Assembly: GCA_047967505.1 (NCBI GenBank)
Contig: CM106539.1
DNA: 64,000 bases
Strand: one strand, 5' to 3'
Origin: Dipteris shenzhenensis
Taxonomy: Eukaryota; Polypodiophyta; Polypodiopsida; Gleicheniales
Under the pieces are notes generated by a model, which saw only the letters and a list, made by a program, of their open reading frames with translations, had not been told where the DNA came from and ran no database searches. Shown here piece after piece: positions 33,644 through 44,951 of this stretch (positions are counted from its first letter, which is position 1; the number at the start of each line of letters is the position of its first letter). Position numbers and translations under genes: made by a program.

Positions 33644-34800
33644 ATGTCTACAACTAGCAACGTCAATCTGGAGGCATATGCTAAGTTAGAAAACTCCAAC
33701 TACGGTACATGGAAATACCGAATGGAGACCATTCTTGTACTTCCGAACAAATGGGAGTATGTCAATGGGTCTACATTAGACGATCCAAGCAGCGGTAGCT
33801 CTACTCCACCTATTGTCATAGCACCAGCAGTAGGATCTACAACGGTATCTACAGCTACACAAACAGTTTTTGCACCTGTAGCATATTCTGCCATTGCCCA
33901 AGCTTAGACAGAATGGGATAAGAAAGACAAGTACGCCTATCATCTGATCAAGTAGAATGTGCAAGATGTCATGCTAGGATAGCTCAACACAGTCAAGACA
34001 TCGAAAGAAGCATGGGATATGTTCATAGCTCTCTATGAGTCCAAGAACACATCTAGGATTCTCACACTAAGAAACTAGATCAACCAGAGTTTTTGCAACA
34101 GCAGTGAAACCAGTCATGCTTATGTACTCCGCATAAAAGACTACAACAATCAACTTGTAGCAACAAGAGAGACTATGAACCCCGCAGAAATGTTTCAAGT
34201 AATCCTGAATGGACTAGGAGAGGGATACGAGAATCTAGTCCAGAGTAAATTGCCATCCAACAGCAAAGTCCAACACTGGAAGAGCTCCAGTCAGTCCTAC
34301 TTGGTGAAGAACTTAGGGCGCAAGCCATCCAAGCATGTAAAGGTCATTCTAATGATCAAGCTTTCACAGGCAGAGGTAGACCATACCATAAAAGTAGTAA
34401 TCATCAGCAAAGTCAGAATCAACATCAGCATCATCCTCAACAACATCAGAATCGACAAAGAGGAAATCATTCCAACCGAGGAAGATTCCAAGGACGAGGG
34501 AATGCATCCACCAATGTGTCAAACATCCACCAGTGCAACTACTATCACAAGTTTGGACACTATGAAAGAGATTGCCGCAAGAAGCAATATGACCAAAGTA
34601 GTCAATCCAGCAGTAATTGAGGGAATTTCCAAGGCAGAGGAAATCATCATGGTGGACATTCTAGTCACAGTCATTTTGCAAATGAACATGGGAATATGTT
34701 TCTTGCAAGTGAGGAAATGCAGCAAACTGATACAATGTACCTAGACATTGATTACAATCCTAAAGAGGATCTCAACTATCAAGTTAACCAAGTGGAATAA
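33644..34800 (+). pseudogene. E7 copia gag, broken
   Basis: The ATG at 33644 gives MSTTSNVNLEAYAKLENSNY, the family N-terminus (YGTWKYRMETIL). TAG codons follow at four places between 33905 and 34080. A shift occurs near 34260, and Arg/Gly/Gln-rich sequence leads to a knuckle at 34534-34575 reading CNYYHKFGHYERDC, where the second Cys has become Tyr, so zinc binding would be lost. Confidence 0.85.
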
Positions 34801-36290
34801 GATCCTTGGTATATCGACAGCGGTGCATCATCTCACATGAAAAATCATCAGGAATGGTTCACAGAGATGAAACCATTAGAAGGTTAGAAAAATGTCATCT
34901 ACACAGCAGATAATACACCGAATCTAGTTCAAGGGACAGGTGTTATCCCTATGAACAATTTCACTGGTACAAAAGGATTGGTGAAAGATGTACTCTATGT
35001 TCCAAAGCTCAGCAAGAACCTTTTGTCAGTAGGTCAAATGACGAAACACAACTACAAAGTCATCCTCGATGGAGATGAATGCACTATCAGAGATAAATCC
35101 AAAAGATGTTAGCTAGTAGCAAAAGGTGTCAAGGAAGGATGCTTATACAGAATGCTAGCTACAATACCAGATAAGCATGTCATGTCAGCTCAACTGCAAC
35201 AGATGCCACTATCTGCAAAATGGCACAAGAGATCTGGTCATGTCAACTTCAAGTACTTGTTAGATCTTAGGAATCAGAATATGGCAATTGGAATTTCGAA
35301 GGATGCTTATACAGAATGCTAGCTACAGTACCAGATAAGCATGCCATGTCAGCTCAATTGCAACAGATGCCACTATCTACAAAATGGCACAAGAGATATG
35401 GTCATGTGAACTTCAAGTACTTATTAGATCTCAAGAATCAGAATATGGCAATTGGGATTCTGAAGCTACAGTTTCTTGGAAAAGTTTGCGAAGCATGCTG
35501 CTTCGGCAAACAAAAGCGAACCAATTTGGCAAAAGTACCTCTCGTGCACGAGCTATTCTTGATTTGATACATGCAGATGTATGGGGTTATCCCCAAACAC
35601 GCACCATCAATGGTTCACTTTACTACTTGACTTTCATCAATGACTACATTAGATATTGTTGGGTCTACTTTCTGAAAGAGAAATCTAAAGTGTTTTCCAT
35701 ATTTGAAGAATTCAAAGCTATGGTAGAAAACCAGACAGGCAGAAAGATCAAAGTCATGAGATCAGATAGAGGAGATGAATACATGTCTTCAGCAAACATG
35801 AAATTTTACAAAAATCACGGCATTCGAATACAATTCACATGTGCAGATACTCCTTAGCAGAATGCAAGAGCTGAAAGGAAGAATGGGACTTTAGCAGATA
35901 GTGCTAGAGCAATGCTTAGTGAGAAGCATCTTCCGAATCAGTGTTGGGCAGAAGCAATAGCCACTGCAAACTATTTGCTTAATTGACTTTCTACCAAACC
36001 GATTCAAGGTATGACTCCTTATGAAGCATTCACTGGACATAAGCCACACATTGGGCATCTCCGCATATTTGGTTGCATAACATATGCCCACATACATGAT
36101 CATCATCGCAGGAAATTGGATGCAAAGTCACGCAAATGCATCATGGTTGGCTACAGCGAAGAAAGCAAAGCATACAAGTTGTATGGTCCCATCAACCGCA
36201 AAGTCATTATCTCCAAAGATGTAGCCTTTGATGAAGAATCAGAATGGAAAACCTCACCTACACAAGAGATAGAAACATCGACTTCATAGT
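34801..36290 (+). pseudogene. E7 protease and integrase, broken
   Basis: The protease active site reads WYIDSGASSHM (about 34808). The pre-integrase zinc region is duplicated in tandem (35135-35298 and 35299-35462; 164 bp, out of frame): the second copy keeps WHKRYGHVNF, and CEACCFGKQ follows. The integrase core shows Asp in HADVWG (about 35576), Asp in RSDRGDEY (about 35765) and Glu in NARAERKNG after a TAG near 35855. The tail runs through YEAFTGHKPHIGHLRIFGC to a TAG near 36288. All three catalytic residues survive, but the frame does not. Confidence 0.88.
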
Positions 36291-36299
36291 CATCTACAG

Positions 36300-38030
36300 A
36301 ACAGGTTGATGATGAAGAGCAAGAATTGCTAGAAACACCCCAAGCAGAGCCACAGCAGCTCAGATGGTCTACTAGGGAAAGAAGACCTCCAGCCAGATTG
36401 ACATATGCTCAAAAAGTCAAAGCAAATCAGGTAGAAACCACCAACTATGCTCTTATGACTACCATCATGGCTACAGAAGAGCCAGTGTACTTCAAAGATG
36501 CAGTAGACAAGCCAAAATGGCAAACTGCTATGAATGAAGAAATGGATGCTTTGTATAAGAATAATACTTGGGAATTATGCGACCTTCCACCAGGAAAGAA
36601 GGCCATAGCAAACAAATGGGTATACAAAGTGAAGTAGAATCCAGATGACAGTATTCAAAGATACAAAGCCAGACTAGTTGCAAAAGGATTTGCATAGCAA
36701 TATGGTCAGGACTATGATGAGACATGCTCCAATAGCAAATATGGATTCCATACGATTCTTGATATCAGTAGTGACACTCTCAGTAGATGGAATGTGTATC
36801 AGCTCGATGTCAAGAATGCATTTCTCAATGGTTATCTAGACAAGGAAGTCTACATGCAACAACCAATAGGTTATGTTGAACTAGGAAATGAGAATAAGGT
36901 TTGCCATCTCAAGAAAAGTCTCTACGGCTTAAAACAAGCACCCAGAAGTTGGTACAGCAGAATCGACAAGTATTTTGTTGATCTGGGATATATGAAGTCC
37001 AATGCAGATCATACTCTCTACTACAAAGTTCAAGGGGAAGACATTACTATTGCACTTTTGTACGTAGATGATCTAATTGTGATAGGAAGCAAGGATAGCT
37101 TCATCAGAAAACTAAAATAAGACTTATCTGTAGAGTTCAACATGAAAGATCTTGGACCTATACACTATTGTCTTGGAATTGAGTTCTGGAGAGATTCAGA
37201 TAACACATTTATGAGTCAGCTCAAGTATGTTGACAGTCTCTTGAAGAAGTTTCATATGGCAGATTGCAAGATTGCAACGCCACTCCCATGGAACAAAGTT
37301 TGAAACTTACTCAAGATTCAAAAAATCCTATAGTCAATGATAGGTACTATAGGCAGCTCATCGAATCTCTTATATATCTGACTATCACTCGACCAGATAT
37401 TTGCTATGCAGTAAGCTCACTAGCACAGTTTATGGCAAATCCAAAACAGTCTCACTGGAATGCAGCCAAAAGAGTCTTGAGATACATCAGAGGTACAAGA
37501 CAGCTTGGGATAGAATACAGAGGAAGTCATCCATGGTTGCATGGATACTGTGACAGTGACTATGCTAGAGATCATGAGACATGAGATCGACATAGGGATA
37601 TGCATTTTTTCTTGGTCAAGGTGCTATATCATGGTTGTCAAACAAATAACCAACTATTTCTCTGTCTTTGACTAAAGAAAAATATAGAGCACTCATTACA
37701 GGTGCATGTGAGGCTATATGGCTCAAAAGACTATTGTCAGAAACAGATTACTTTGATGAGTCAAAGCCAACAACAATATACTGTGATAATCAATCGGCTC
37801 AATCATTGGCCAAGAGTCTACTATATCACTCCAGGACAAAGCACATTGATGTCAGAGAGCACTTCATCAGAGAAAGAGTGTTACTTGGTGGCATCACATT
37901 GCAGCATTGTGATAGCAAAGAAAATGTTGTAGACATCTTTACCAAACCACTCGGTAAAGAGCTATTCGAGAAACACCGACTAGCTCTTGGTTTGATGCAA
38001 AGGAAGGACATTCCCATTAAAGGGGTGTGA
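36300..38030 (+). pseudogene. E7 reverse transcriptase and RNase H, broken
   Basis: RT begins near MNEEMDALYKNNTWEL (36530), is cut by TAG at 36637 and 36697 and by a shift near 36730, then reads QLDVKNAFLNGYLDKEVYMQ and YGLKQAPRSWY. The catalytic YVDD is intact at 37061-37072. A TAA and a shift near 37260 separate the connection (SLIYLTITRPDICYAVSS). RNase H shows YCDSDYA (about 37550) and, after another shift, ACEAIWLKRLL and DNQSAQSLAKS, ending at 38030. Confidence 0.88.
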
Positions 38031-38108
38031 TGGAATGTAATGTTCAATCCTTCTTCGATTCCCCAAAATCATCATCTTGAGGGAAGGTCTACTTCATGAT
38101 GTTGATCT

Positions 38109-38118
38109 TGAGGGAAGG
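38109..38118 (+). other. E7 polypurine tract
   Basis: TGAGGGAAGG directly precedes TGTTGAGAG, the 3' LTR start. Confidence 0.75.
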
Positions 38119-38292
38119 TGTTGAGAGTTAACACTCAACATCATGTGATCATGTGTGCATAGCACCATCACGTGATCATATGTGCATAGCACTAACCCAA
38201 TAGAGTGCTTTTAAGGAAAGGGTTAGATCCCCTAACCCTAACCCTAAATGGGTTTGTATATATTCTACATTTTCAACTAAATCTAGTGTACA
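38119..38292 (+). repeat. E7 3' LTR (about 165-174 bp)
   Basis: It begins TGTTGAGAGTTAACACTC and matches the 5' LTR to AACTAAAT (38282). The last few bases differ (CTAGTGTACA versus TGTCA), so the end is approximate. Confidence 0.8.
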
Positions 38293-39739
38293 GCTAATCA
38301 TTTGTGGTGTGCTCTCTAGCTGTGCCCTCTCTCCTCATCTCCACTCTTCTCCTCTTTCCTCTTCATATTTTGTCACGTCCACCATCCTTTCCGATCTACC
38401 TCATGGTTGTGTCCCTCAACCTCTGCATGCAAAAGTTTAAGAGGAGTGAAGACACCCTACAACTTCATTGCCAGACGTTGGCATAGGATTGGGTTTGATC
38501 CTTCCCATCCCCCTTGACCACAAGATTCTCAAACACATCATGTCCAACAAAATTAGATACCTCAAGTTTTGTATCCACACAATTTTCCACCTCACCTTGA
38601 TCGCTCTCCCCACTCATTACAGGCCCCTCAACCTTGGATTCTGAGATAGGACATCGCCTCCATGTGGGACCTCTTGGCTCCACACCCAAGAGCCCTCAAT
38701 TGGTCATGACAACCAGTGGTGGTTGGGCACCACAATCAAATCTACTCACACCTCTCACCTTAGAGCTCTCTTCAACATTTATGTACTCAATAGATTAGTG
38801 GTAGGGCTCCAGCAACATGGAGGCACAATTGGAAACCCTGAATTCAAACATTTCTTCAAATATTTTTTCCTTTATAGTACCCTTGAGAAGAATGGCACTA
38901 GTGCCATTCTTAGTGAAGGGGTTATGGAAAATCTAACATTGCCTTGAACATCTTGGTACACATTCACCTTATACCCACCAATGCTTGTATCCTTGCCTGC
39001 TTCTTTGTCCCCTCTACTTGTGCTTGACTCCTTTTCTCCATCTTTTTTTGCCTCCTTATCCCCTAAACCTGTTCTTGAACCAATGGCTAACAAAGAACTT
39101 GACTCTTTCCCCACCCTACCAGTCCATGTATCCTTTTCTCCCATTTGTTTTGGTGATACCCTTGAACTTGCCCCTTCATCTTCTTTTGTTGTATCTTTCT
39201 TAGATCTCTTCCCACTCTTGGCACTATCGTCCTTTCATTTTTTTTACACTATGGAAAAGGCATCCAAAATCTTAAAATTGTTCAAATTTTCAAGCTAAAT
39301 GTTCCATCCCTTAGATTCTATGGAGTCATCCACACTGGATATCATCCCTTCATGTCATGACATATGGGATTTAATAAATGCACAATGCTTCCATTGTTCT
39401 GAACCTCAAGGCAAGGGGTTCCATCCATTCCTTGAACTTCAACTTCCACCAGTTATTCAATTTTCCCCGACCTCAAATGATGTTCCTTGGAGGTTTACAA
39501 AGCACTGTATCGTATTAAGCATCTGCATTTCACCATTGTACTCAGAGCTTTCTTGTTCCTCTAGCCATATCTACAAATCTAGTCAATAATAATTACAACA
39601 TATTGCAAGAAAATATTGACAACATCACAAAACTCAGATGTACAATTTGAATTATAAAATAATTAGATGAAAAATCACAATAGAAATTTAGCGATTTCAA
39701 TTAAAATTTCAGAAAATGAGCTAAATCCACAATTAGACA
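38293..39739 (-). other. Unassigned; possibly the 5' part of LINE E6
   Basis: Minus-strand frames at 38689-38465 (ending QSYANVWQ) and 39144-38872 (Lys/Glu/Ser-rich, then GNVRFSITPSLRM) could be the variable N-terminal part of a LINE ORF1 displaced by E7, but no diagnostic motif is present. The right edge is where the truncated E8 LTR begins. Confidence 0.35.
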
Positions 39740-40128
39740 AGGTTAGTTGCTCTATTCTATGCCACATTTCTATCGTGTGGTCGGTGGCCTATTTTGGGAT
39801 CGAGTCGACCGTTTTGGGCGAACTGGGTCGGTCTCCCAATCGGGTCTAACCGACTACGACTGGTGGCTATATAAGAGCAAGCCCATGAAGCCCATCATCA
39901 TCACTAGCTATAGCAACCCTGATTCCTTAGCATCCAGCCTCCGTCCTCTACTATTTCCAGCATGCCATCAAAGCTTCTCACATAGGAGCGCACGGCTGGG
40001 AGGCAGCGCCATCTATTGTATCAGTTTTATAGTAATCAAATTTTTGATTCTCCATACTATCTACTTTTCTCTCTTGCATACGAGATCCTGTTATCTGTTG
40101 AGCACAGACGTTGTATTGTTTTCTTACA
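39740..40128 (+). repeat. E8 5' LTR, truncated (389 bp)
   Basis: It matches 44562-44951 from AGGTTAGTTGCTC to TTTTCTTACA. The U3 start is missing. Confidence 0.93.
39868..39877 (+). promoter_or_regulatory. TATA box in E8 5' LTR
   Basis: TATATAAGAG lies in GGTGGCTATATAAGAGC and is conserved at 44691-44700 in the 3' LTR. It is a good plant core-promoter match, so this LTR could still be transcribed. Confidence 0.6.
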
Positions 40129-40140
40129 TGGTGTCAGAGC
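40129..40140 (+). other. E8 primer-binding site
   Basis: TGGTGTCAGAGC directly after the LTR end; initiator-tRNA-Met type. Confidence 0.9.
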
Positions 40141-40198
40141 TTGGGCTCTAGCAAGAAGATTTGGTAGTGTGTTTCTGTTTGCGAGCAGATTGTGAGAG

Positions 40199-41112
40199 AT
40201 GGCCCAGCCTACAAGACTGTGAATCCCACTGTTCGACGAAAGCGAAAAGTTGGACGGCACTAACTATCCACTCTGGAAGTTCAAGATGAAGACCATCCTA
40301 AGCACATACGAGCTTTGGGATACTACTACTGGGGTGGACGTGAAGCCATTGCTCGAATCCAGCCAATGTAGGACAACAGATAGTACCAACTCTGGATGAG
40401 ATTCTCGCATGGACAAGAAGAAATGCAGATGTGCTATGTTCTATTATCTGCAATGTAAGTGATTCTATCATGGCATTAATTCAATATGTCACCATGGCGG
40501 AGGAGGCATGGGCGGTCTTGAAAAATCAGTACGATGCCACGAATTAGACACGAATTCAAAATTTGGAGACTCAACTCGCGAACGAGAAACTGTCTGAGTC
40601 TGAAATGGCAGAGAAGTTCATCATCAAGGTGAAGAATCTGCGCGATCAGATGACTATGATTGGCATCACCATCACCAGTGAGAATCTAGCACGAAGGTGC
40701 ATATACGGATTCTCCCACCAAAGTACGATGGTCTTGTTACGGCCCTGAATACATAGAATAGAAATCCGCTCCTCAACTTTGAGGATTTCAGTACAATCCT
40801 TCTCGAGGAGGAGATGCATCAAAAGATGAGGACTAGAGAAGATTTGGCTTTCTTGGCTGGATCAAAGAAAGGTAAGGGTAAGGACTCTGGGAACCCGTCT
40901 TCTTCTGATGATAAAAAGAGAAAGAAGAAGATCAAGTGCTTCTATTGCAACAAGGCAGGGCACAAGCACAATGAGTGCCGAAAGAAGATTACAGATGAGA
41001 AGAACGAAGTAAAGAAAGAGTCTAGCAACAGCGCACAGGTAGTACCAGTAGAGGTGTTTGTAGTAATTGAGAAGATTTGCATGGAGGCAGTTCATGTACC
41101 TACAGATGAACC
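40199..41112 (+). pseudogene. E8 copia gag, broken
   Basis: The ATG at 40199 is followed by a TGA at codon 8 (probably an Arg CGA before), then the family block LDGTNYPLWKFKMKTIL. A shift near 40380 moves the frame, 40563-40748 continues the capsid (KFIIKVKNLRDQM), and another shift leads to 40814-41112 with basic KKRKKKIK and a CCHC knuckle (CFYCNKAGHKHNEC, about 40937-40978). The fold order matches the UBN2/gag family. Confidence 0.85.
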
Positions 41113-42345
41113 TTGGATTATTGACAGTGGTGCATCGCACCACATGACAAGTCAGAAGGATTGGTATACCTCTCTACATCCGGTAGGGAATGACATCCTA
41201 GTAGCAGTCGGCAATGATGCAAAATTTCCAGCAAAAGGAAAAGGTACAATTGCTCTCAAGTCAGATGGAGTTGTAAAACAGTTGTTCGATGTTCTTTATG
41301 TGCCATATATCAAGAGGAACTTGTTGTCCATTTCTGTGATCATGGATCGGAACCTCAAGGTTCACTTTGATAAGAATGGTGCATAGATTTTGGATCTTCA
41401 AGGGAAGGTCATTGGTAAAGGTACACGGCGCAACAACATCTATGAACTCTTAGCTTTTAGTGCTCGAGCCAATGTGAGCAACACTAAGCTGTGGCATGAG
41501 AGGTTTGGTCATCTAAACCTTAGTTCTTTAAAGGAGATGCATAAAAGTGGAATGATTGTAGGCCTACCAGAAATTACAGATCTGCTCGATGTATGTGAAG
41601 CTTGCATGATGTGCAAGCAGCATCGGCAGCCCTTTCCTAAAGAGGCCAACAAGGCAAAGGCTCCTCTAGAGCTCGTTCACACGAACCTTTGCGAAAAGAT
41701 GGAGACGGAAGCTTTGGGTTGTTCCTACTACTTCATGACGCTGATGGACAACTATAGTAGAAGGATATGGATATACTTCCTGAAGACTAAAGATGAGGCT
41801 TTTAGGAAGTTCAAAGAATGGCATATAATGGTCGAGAAAGAAACGGGGAGGAAGGTGAAGAAGTTGAGATCAGACAGAGGTGGAGAGTTCACATTAAGCG
41901 AATTCAAAAGTTACTGCAAAAGTCATGGGATCAAGAGGCAAAAACCCCTGCCACATTCATCACAGCAAAATGGAGTAGCAGAGTGCAAGATGCGCGTCAT
42001 CTGTGAAATGGGCAGGAGTATGATGAAAGGGAAAGATTTGCCAAAGACTTTCTAGGCTGAAGCATGTAACACGGCAGTTTACATTCTGAATCATAGCTAC
42101 ACGAAGGCTGTGAATGGGATGACTCCATTGTAGGCCTTTTTTTGTAAGAAACCTTCAGCTGCACATTTAAGAGTCTTTGGATGTGACTATTTTGTGCATG
42201 TCCCTGATGCTAACAGGACCAAATGGGAACCGAAGAGTCAGAAGTGTATTTTCTTGGGCTACAGTGAAGAGGCAAAGGGTTATCGTCTCTATAATCCTAT
42301 TACCAAGAAGGTAATAGTAAGTTGCTATGTGGTCTTCTCAAAATA
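41113..42345 (+). pseudogene. E8 protease and integrase
   Basis: The protease site is WIIDSGASHHM (about 41115) and the pre-integrase part is LWHERFGHLN with CEACMMCKQ. The integrase core has HTNLCEKM at about 41680 where Asp is expected (a G-to-A change gives Asn), Asp in RSDRGGEF (about 41875) and Glu in NGVAECKMR (about 41980). TAG codons stand after FDKNGA (41384), at the usual FWAEA Trp (42053) and near 42132. With the first catalytic Asp gone the integrase would be dead even if read through. Confidence 0.88.
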
Positions 42346-44193
42346 GCCGCATCAATTGGAGGAGGATGCTTCCTTCCTAGACAACCAGGACCACGATATC
42401 CATCCAGTACAACCACCAATAGCAGACCAAACTCCCCCAATGGTGCTTGGGAGGATTCAAGATAAAGAAGAGGAAGAAGAGCCCACAGAAGCACAATGGC
42501 AATGGCCATTCCCGAAGTGGGTAAAGCAACTTTTGGACGGTAGAGAACCTCCAACCATTGAGGATGAACCATCCGAACACCACCAGTCCAAGAGATTAGA
42601 GAAGCAAAGAAGGGCACAGGAACACTGGGTCAACTACGCTTTGATGACAGAGGTGATCCGTGCTGAAGAACCCAAGTGTCTTGAAGAGGCACAGGGTGAT
42701 GATAGGTGGATGGAGGCTATGCAGTCGGAGTATGGCTCCATAATGAAGAACAACACTTGGGACCTTGTGGATCGACCACCAAAATGCAAGGTAATCGGCA
42801 CCAAGTGGGTGTACAAGACCAAGTACAAGTCCGATGGCATGTTGGATAAGTACAAGGCTCGACTCGTGGCAAAAGGATTCGCATAGGTATATGGTTTTGA
42901 TTATCAAGATACTTTTACTCCCATAGCTCGACTAACCACAATTCGTAGTGTTTTGGCTTTAGCAGCACAGGAAAGTTGGCCCATGTTTCAGATGGATGTA
43001 AAATCTGCCTTTCTGAATGGAGATCTCAAGGAGGAGGTATACATGGAACAACCATCAGGTTTTGTGATCCCCCATTCAGAAGGTAAAGTCTGTAAACTAA
43101 AGAAGGCACTTTACAGGCTGAAACAGGCCCCACAAGCATCGTACCAGCAGATTGATGCCTACTTTCTACAAAACGGATTCAAGAGGAGCCCATCTGATGC
43201 AAATTTGTATATCTACAAAGAAGGAGGCAGGTGTATGATTGTGGTCCTTTATGTGGACGACCTTGTCATAACAGGGAACCATGAAGAAAAGATCTTGCAG
43301 ACAAAGCAGTTGCTAGGAAGAGAGTTAGAAATGATAGACCTCAGACTGATGCATTTTTGTTTGGGGATTGAAGTTTGGCAAGAGCCAAAACAGATCTTTA
43401 TCTCACAGCTAAAGTATGCTAGAGAGATACTGAAGCATTTGACATGGCTTGAGTGCAAGACAATTGGTACCCCTATGGAGGTTGATGTGAAGCTCTCAAA
43501 TGAGGATTCATCACCACTGGTGGACGAAGTGAAGTATAGAAGTCTTGTGGGCAGTTTGATTTACTTGTGCAACACACGGCTGGACATCAGCTTTGCGTCT
43601 GGTGTGCTAAGCAGGTTTTCCAATAAGCCCCGAGAGAACCATTGGAGGGCAGGGATGCGGGTGCTGAAATACATCAAAGGCACACTTGATTATGGCATCA
43701 CCTATACCAAGGGCAACATCTTGATTGGATTCTGTGACTCGGATTGGATAGGAGACGTGGACAGCAGGAGATCAGTGATAGGTTATTGTTTCTCACTTAG
43801 ATCTAGAGCTATGTCATGGGTTAGCAAGAAGCAACCTACAGTTGCTCTTTCTTCTACCGAGGTTGAGTACAAAAATCAACATGTTTTGCTTCTTGTGAGG
43901 CAGTGTGGTTGAGGAGGATTTTAGGGGACATGGGTGCTGTGTAGAACAAGCCTACACAGTTATCATGTGACAATCACAGTTGCATGGAAATTGCAAAGAA
44001 CCCCATGTTCCATGCTCACACAAAACACATTGAGATTCAATATCACTTTGTACGTGAGCTCATCATGGATGGAGAGGTCAACTTGGTGTATTGTCTGATT
44101 ACAGAGAATGCTGCGGACATCTTCACGAAGGCTCTTGGAAGAGACTTGCTGGAGAGGCATCTTCATCGACTTGGAATTGGGCCGAAAAAGTAA
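42346..44193 (+). pseudogene. E8 reverse transcriptase and RNase H, nearly intact
   Basis: One frame runs 42356-43912 with a single TAG near 42884 (AKGFA-stop-VYGFDY, normally Gln). RT motifs: KWVYKTKYKSDG, QMDVKSAFLNGDLKEEVYME, and the catalytic YVDD at 43250-43261. The connection (GSLIYLCNTRLDISFAS) and RNase H (FCDSDWIGDVDSRRS, about 43730; ALSSTEVEY) follow. A one-base shift near 43880 moves the last part (CDNHSCMEIAKNPMFHAHTK) to 43984-44193. RT copies element RNA into DNA inside particles. Confidence 0.9.
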
Positions 44194-44213
44194 GTTCACT
44201 TGCAGGTGGACAT

Positions 44214-44223
44214 TGAGGGGGGG
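44214..44223 (+). other. E8 polypurine tract
   Basis: TGAGGGGGGG immediately precedes TGTTAGATATC, the 3' LTR start. Confidence 0.85.
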
Positions 44224-44951
44224 TGTTAGATATCAATGCTCCACTCTCGTGCAACTACGCAGGGACCAATTAACTCTACTTGTAAGCCCCCCATATGAGG
44301 AGAAGGCATTTGAGTGGCTCGGTTATCCGATAGGTCCTGGTTTGGACATCAGATGGGGGCCATGTGTCACCTGATGGCTGGACGGCTTCAGATAGAGTTG
44401 GCACACTACCAACTAGGCTACATGCAAGTGCGGGAAGGCATCCCATGACTAACTGCACTGAGGGTAGATGGAGCATTTCCTGGGGCAGCCCACTCTCGAG
44501 TTGCGGGACCCGTTTGGAGCCCCGGATGATCCTGGATGGCTCTAGGCCAAACCGTAACCATAGGTTAGTTGCTCTATTCTACGCCACGGTTCTATCGTGT
44601 GGTCAGTGGCCTATTTCTGACCTCCAGTTGGCCGTTTTGGGTGGACTGGGTCAGTCTCCCAATTGGGTCTAACCGACTACGACTGGTGGCTATATAAGAG
44701 TAAGCTCGTGAAGCCCATCATCATCACTGGCTACAGCAACCCTAATTCCTTAGCATCCAGCCTCCATCATCTACTGTTTCTAGCATGCCATTGAAGCTTC
44801 TCACATAGGAGCGCACGGCTGGGAGGCCGTGCCATCTATTGTATCAGTTTTATAGTAATCAAATTTTTTATTCTCCATACTATCTACTTTTCTCTCTTGC
44901 ATACGAGATCCTATTATCTATTGAGCATATACGTTGTATTGTTTTCTTACA
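44224..44951 (+). repeat. E8 3' LTR (728 bp), complete
   Basis: It starts TGTTAGATATCAATGC and ends TTTTCTTACA (TG...CA). TATATAAGAG is at 44691-44700. Confidence 0.93.

Larger units (their letters stand above)
30895..38292 (+). mobile_element. E7: Ty1/copia LTR retrotransposon, full structure, decayed
   Basis: Both short LTRs, primer site, long leader (2.57 kb), gag, protease, integrase, RT, RNase H and polypurine tract are present in order on the plus strand, about 7.4 kb in all. Many in-frame stops (at least ten TAG) and several frameshifts make it inactive. The 5-base flanks (TGTCC left, GCTAA right) do not match, and the end of the 3' LTR is uncertain. Left of it is LINE sequence (E6). 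Confidence 0.88.
39740..44951 (+). mobile_element. E8: Ty1/copia LTR retrotransposon with truncated 5' LTR
   Basis: All copia parts are present on the plus strand. The 3' LTR is 728 bp, whereas the 5' LTR keeps only its last 389 bp, so about 340 bp were lost at the left edge and no target duplication can be expected. Its right edge directly abuts E9. The LTR parts that can be compared are very similar, and the pol frame is the best preserved of the copia elements here. Confidence 0.92.

Noticed and set aside
30890-38297. Target-site duplication for E7
   Set aside because: TGTCC and GCTAA do not match, and the 3' LTR end is uncertain.
39740-44951. Target-site duplication for E8
   Set aside because: The 5' LTR is truncated, so the original left flank is gone.
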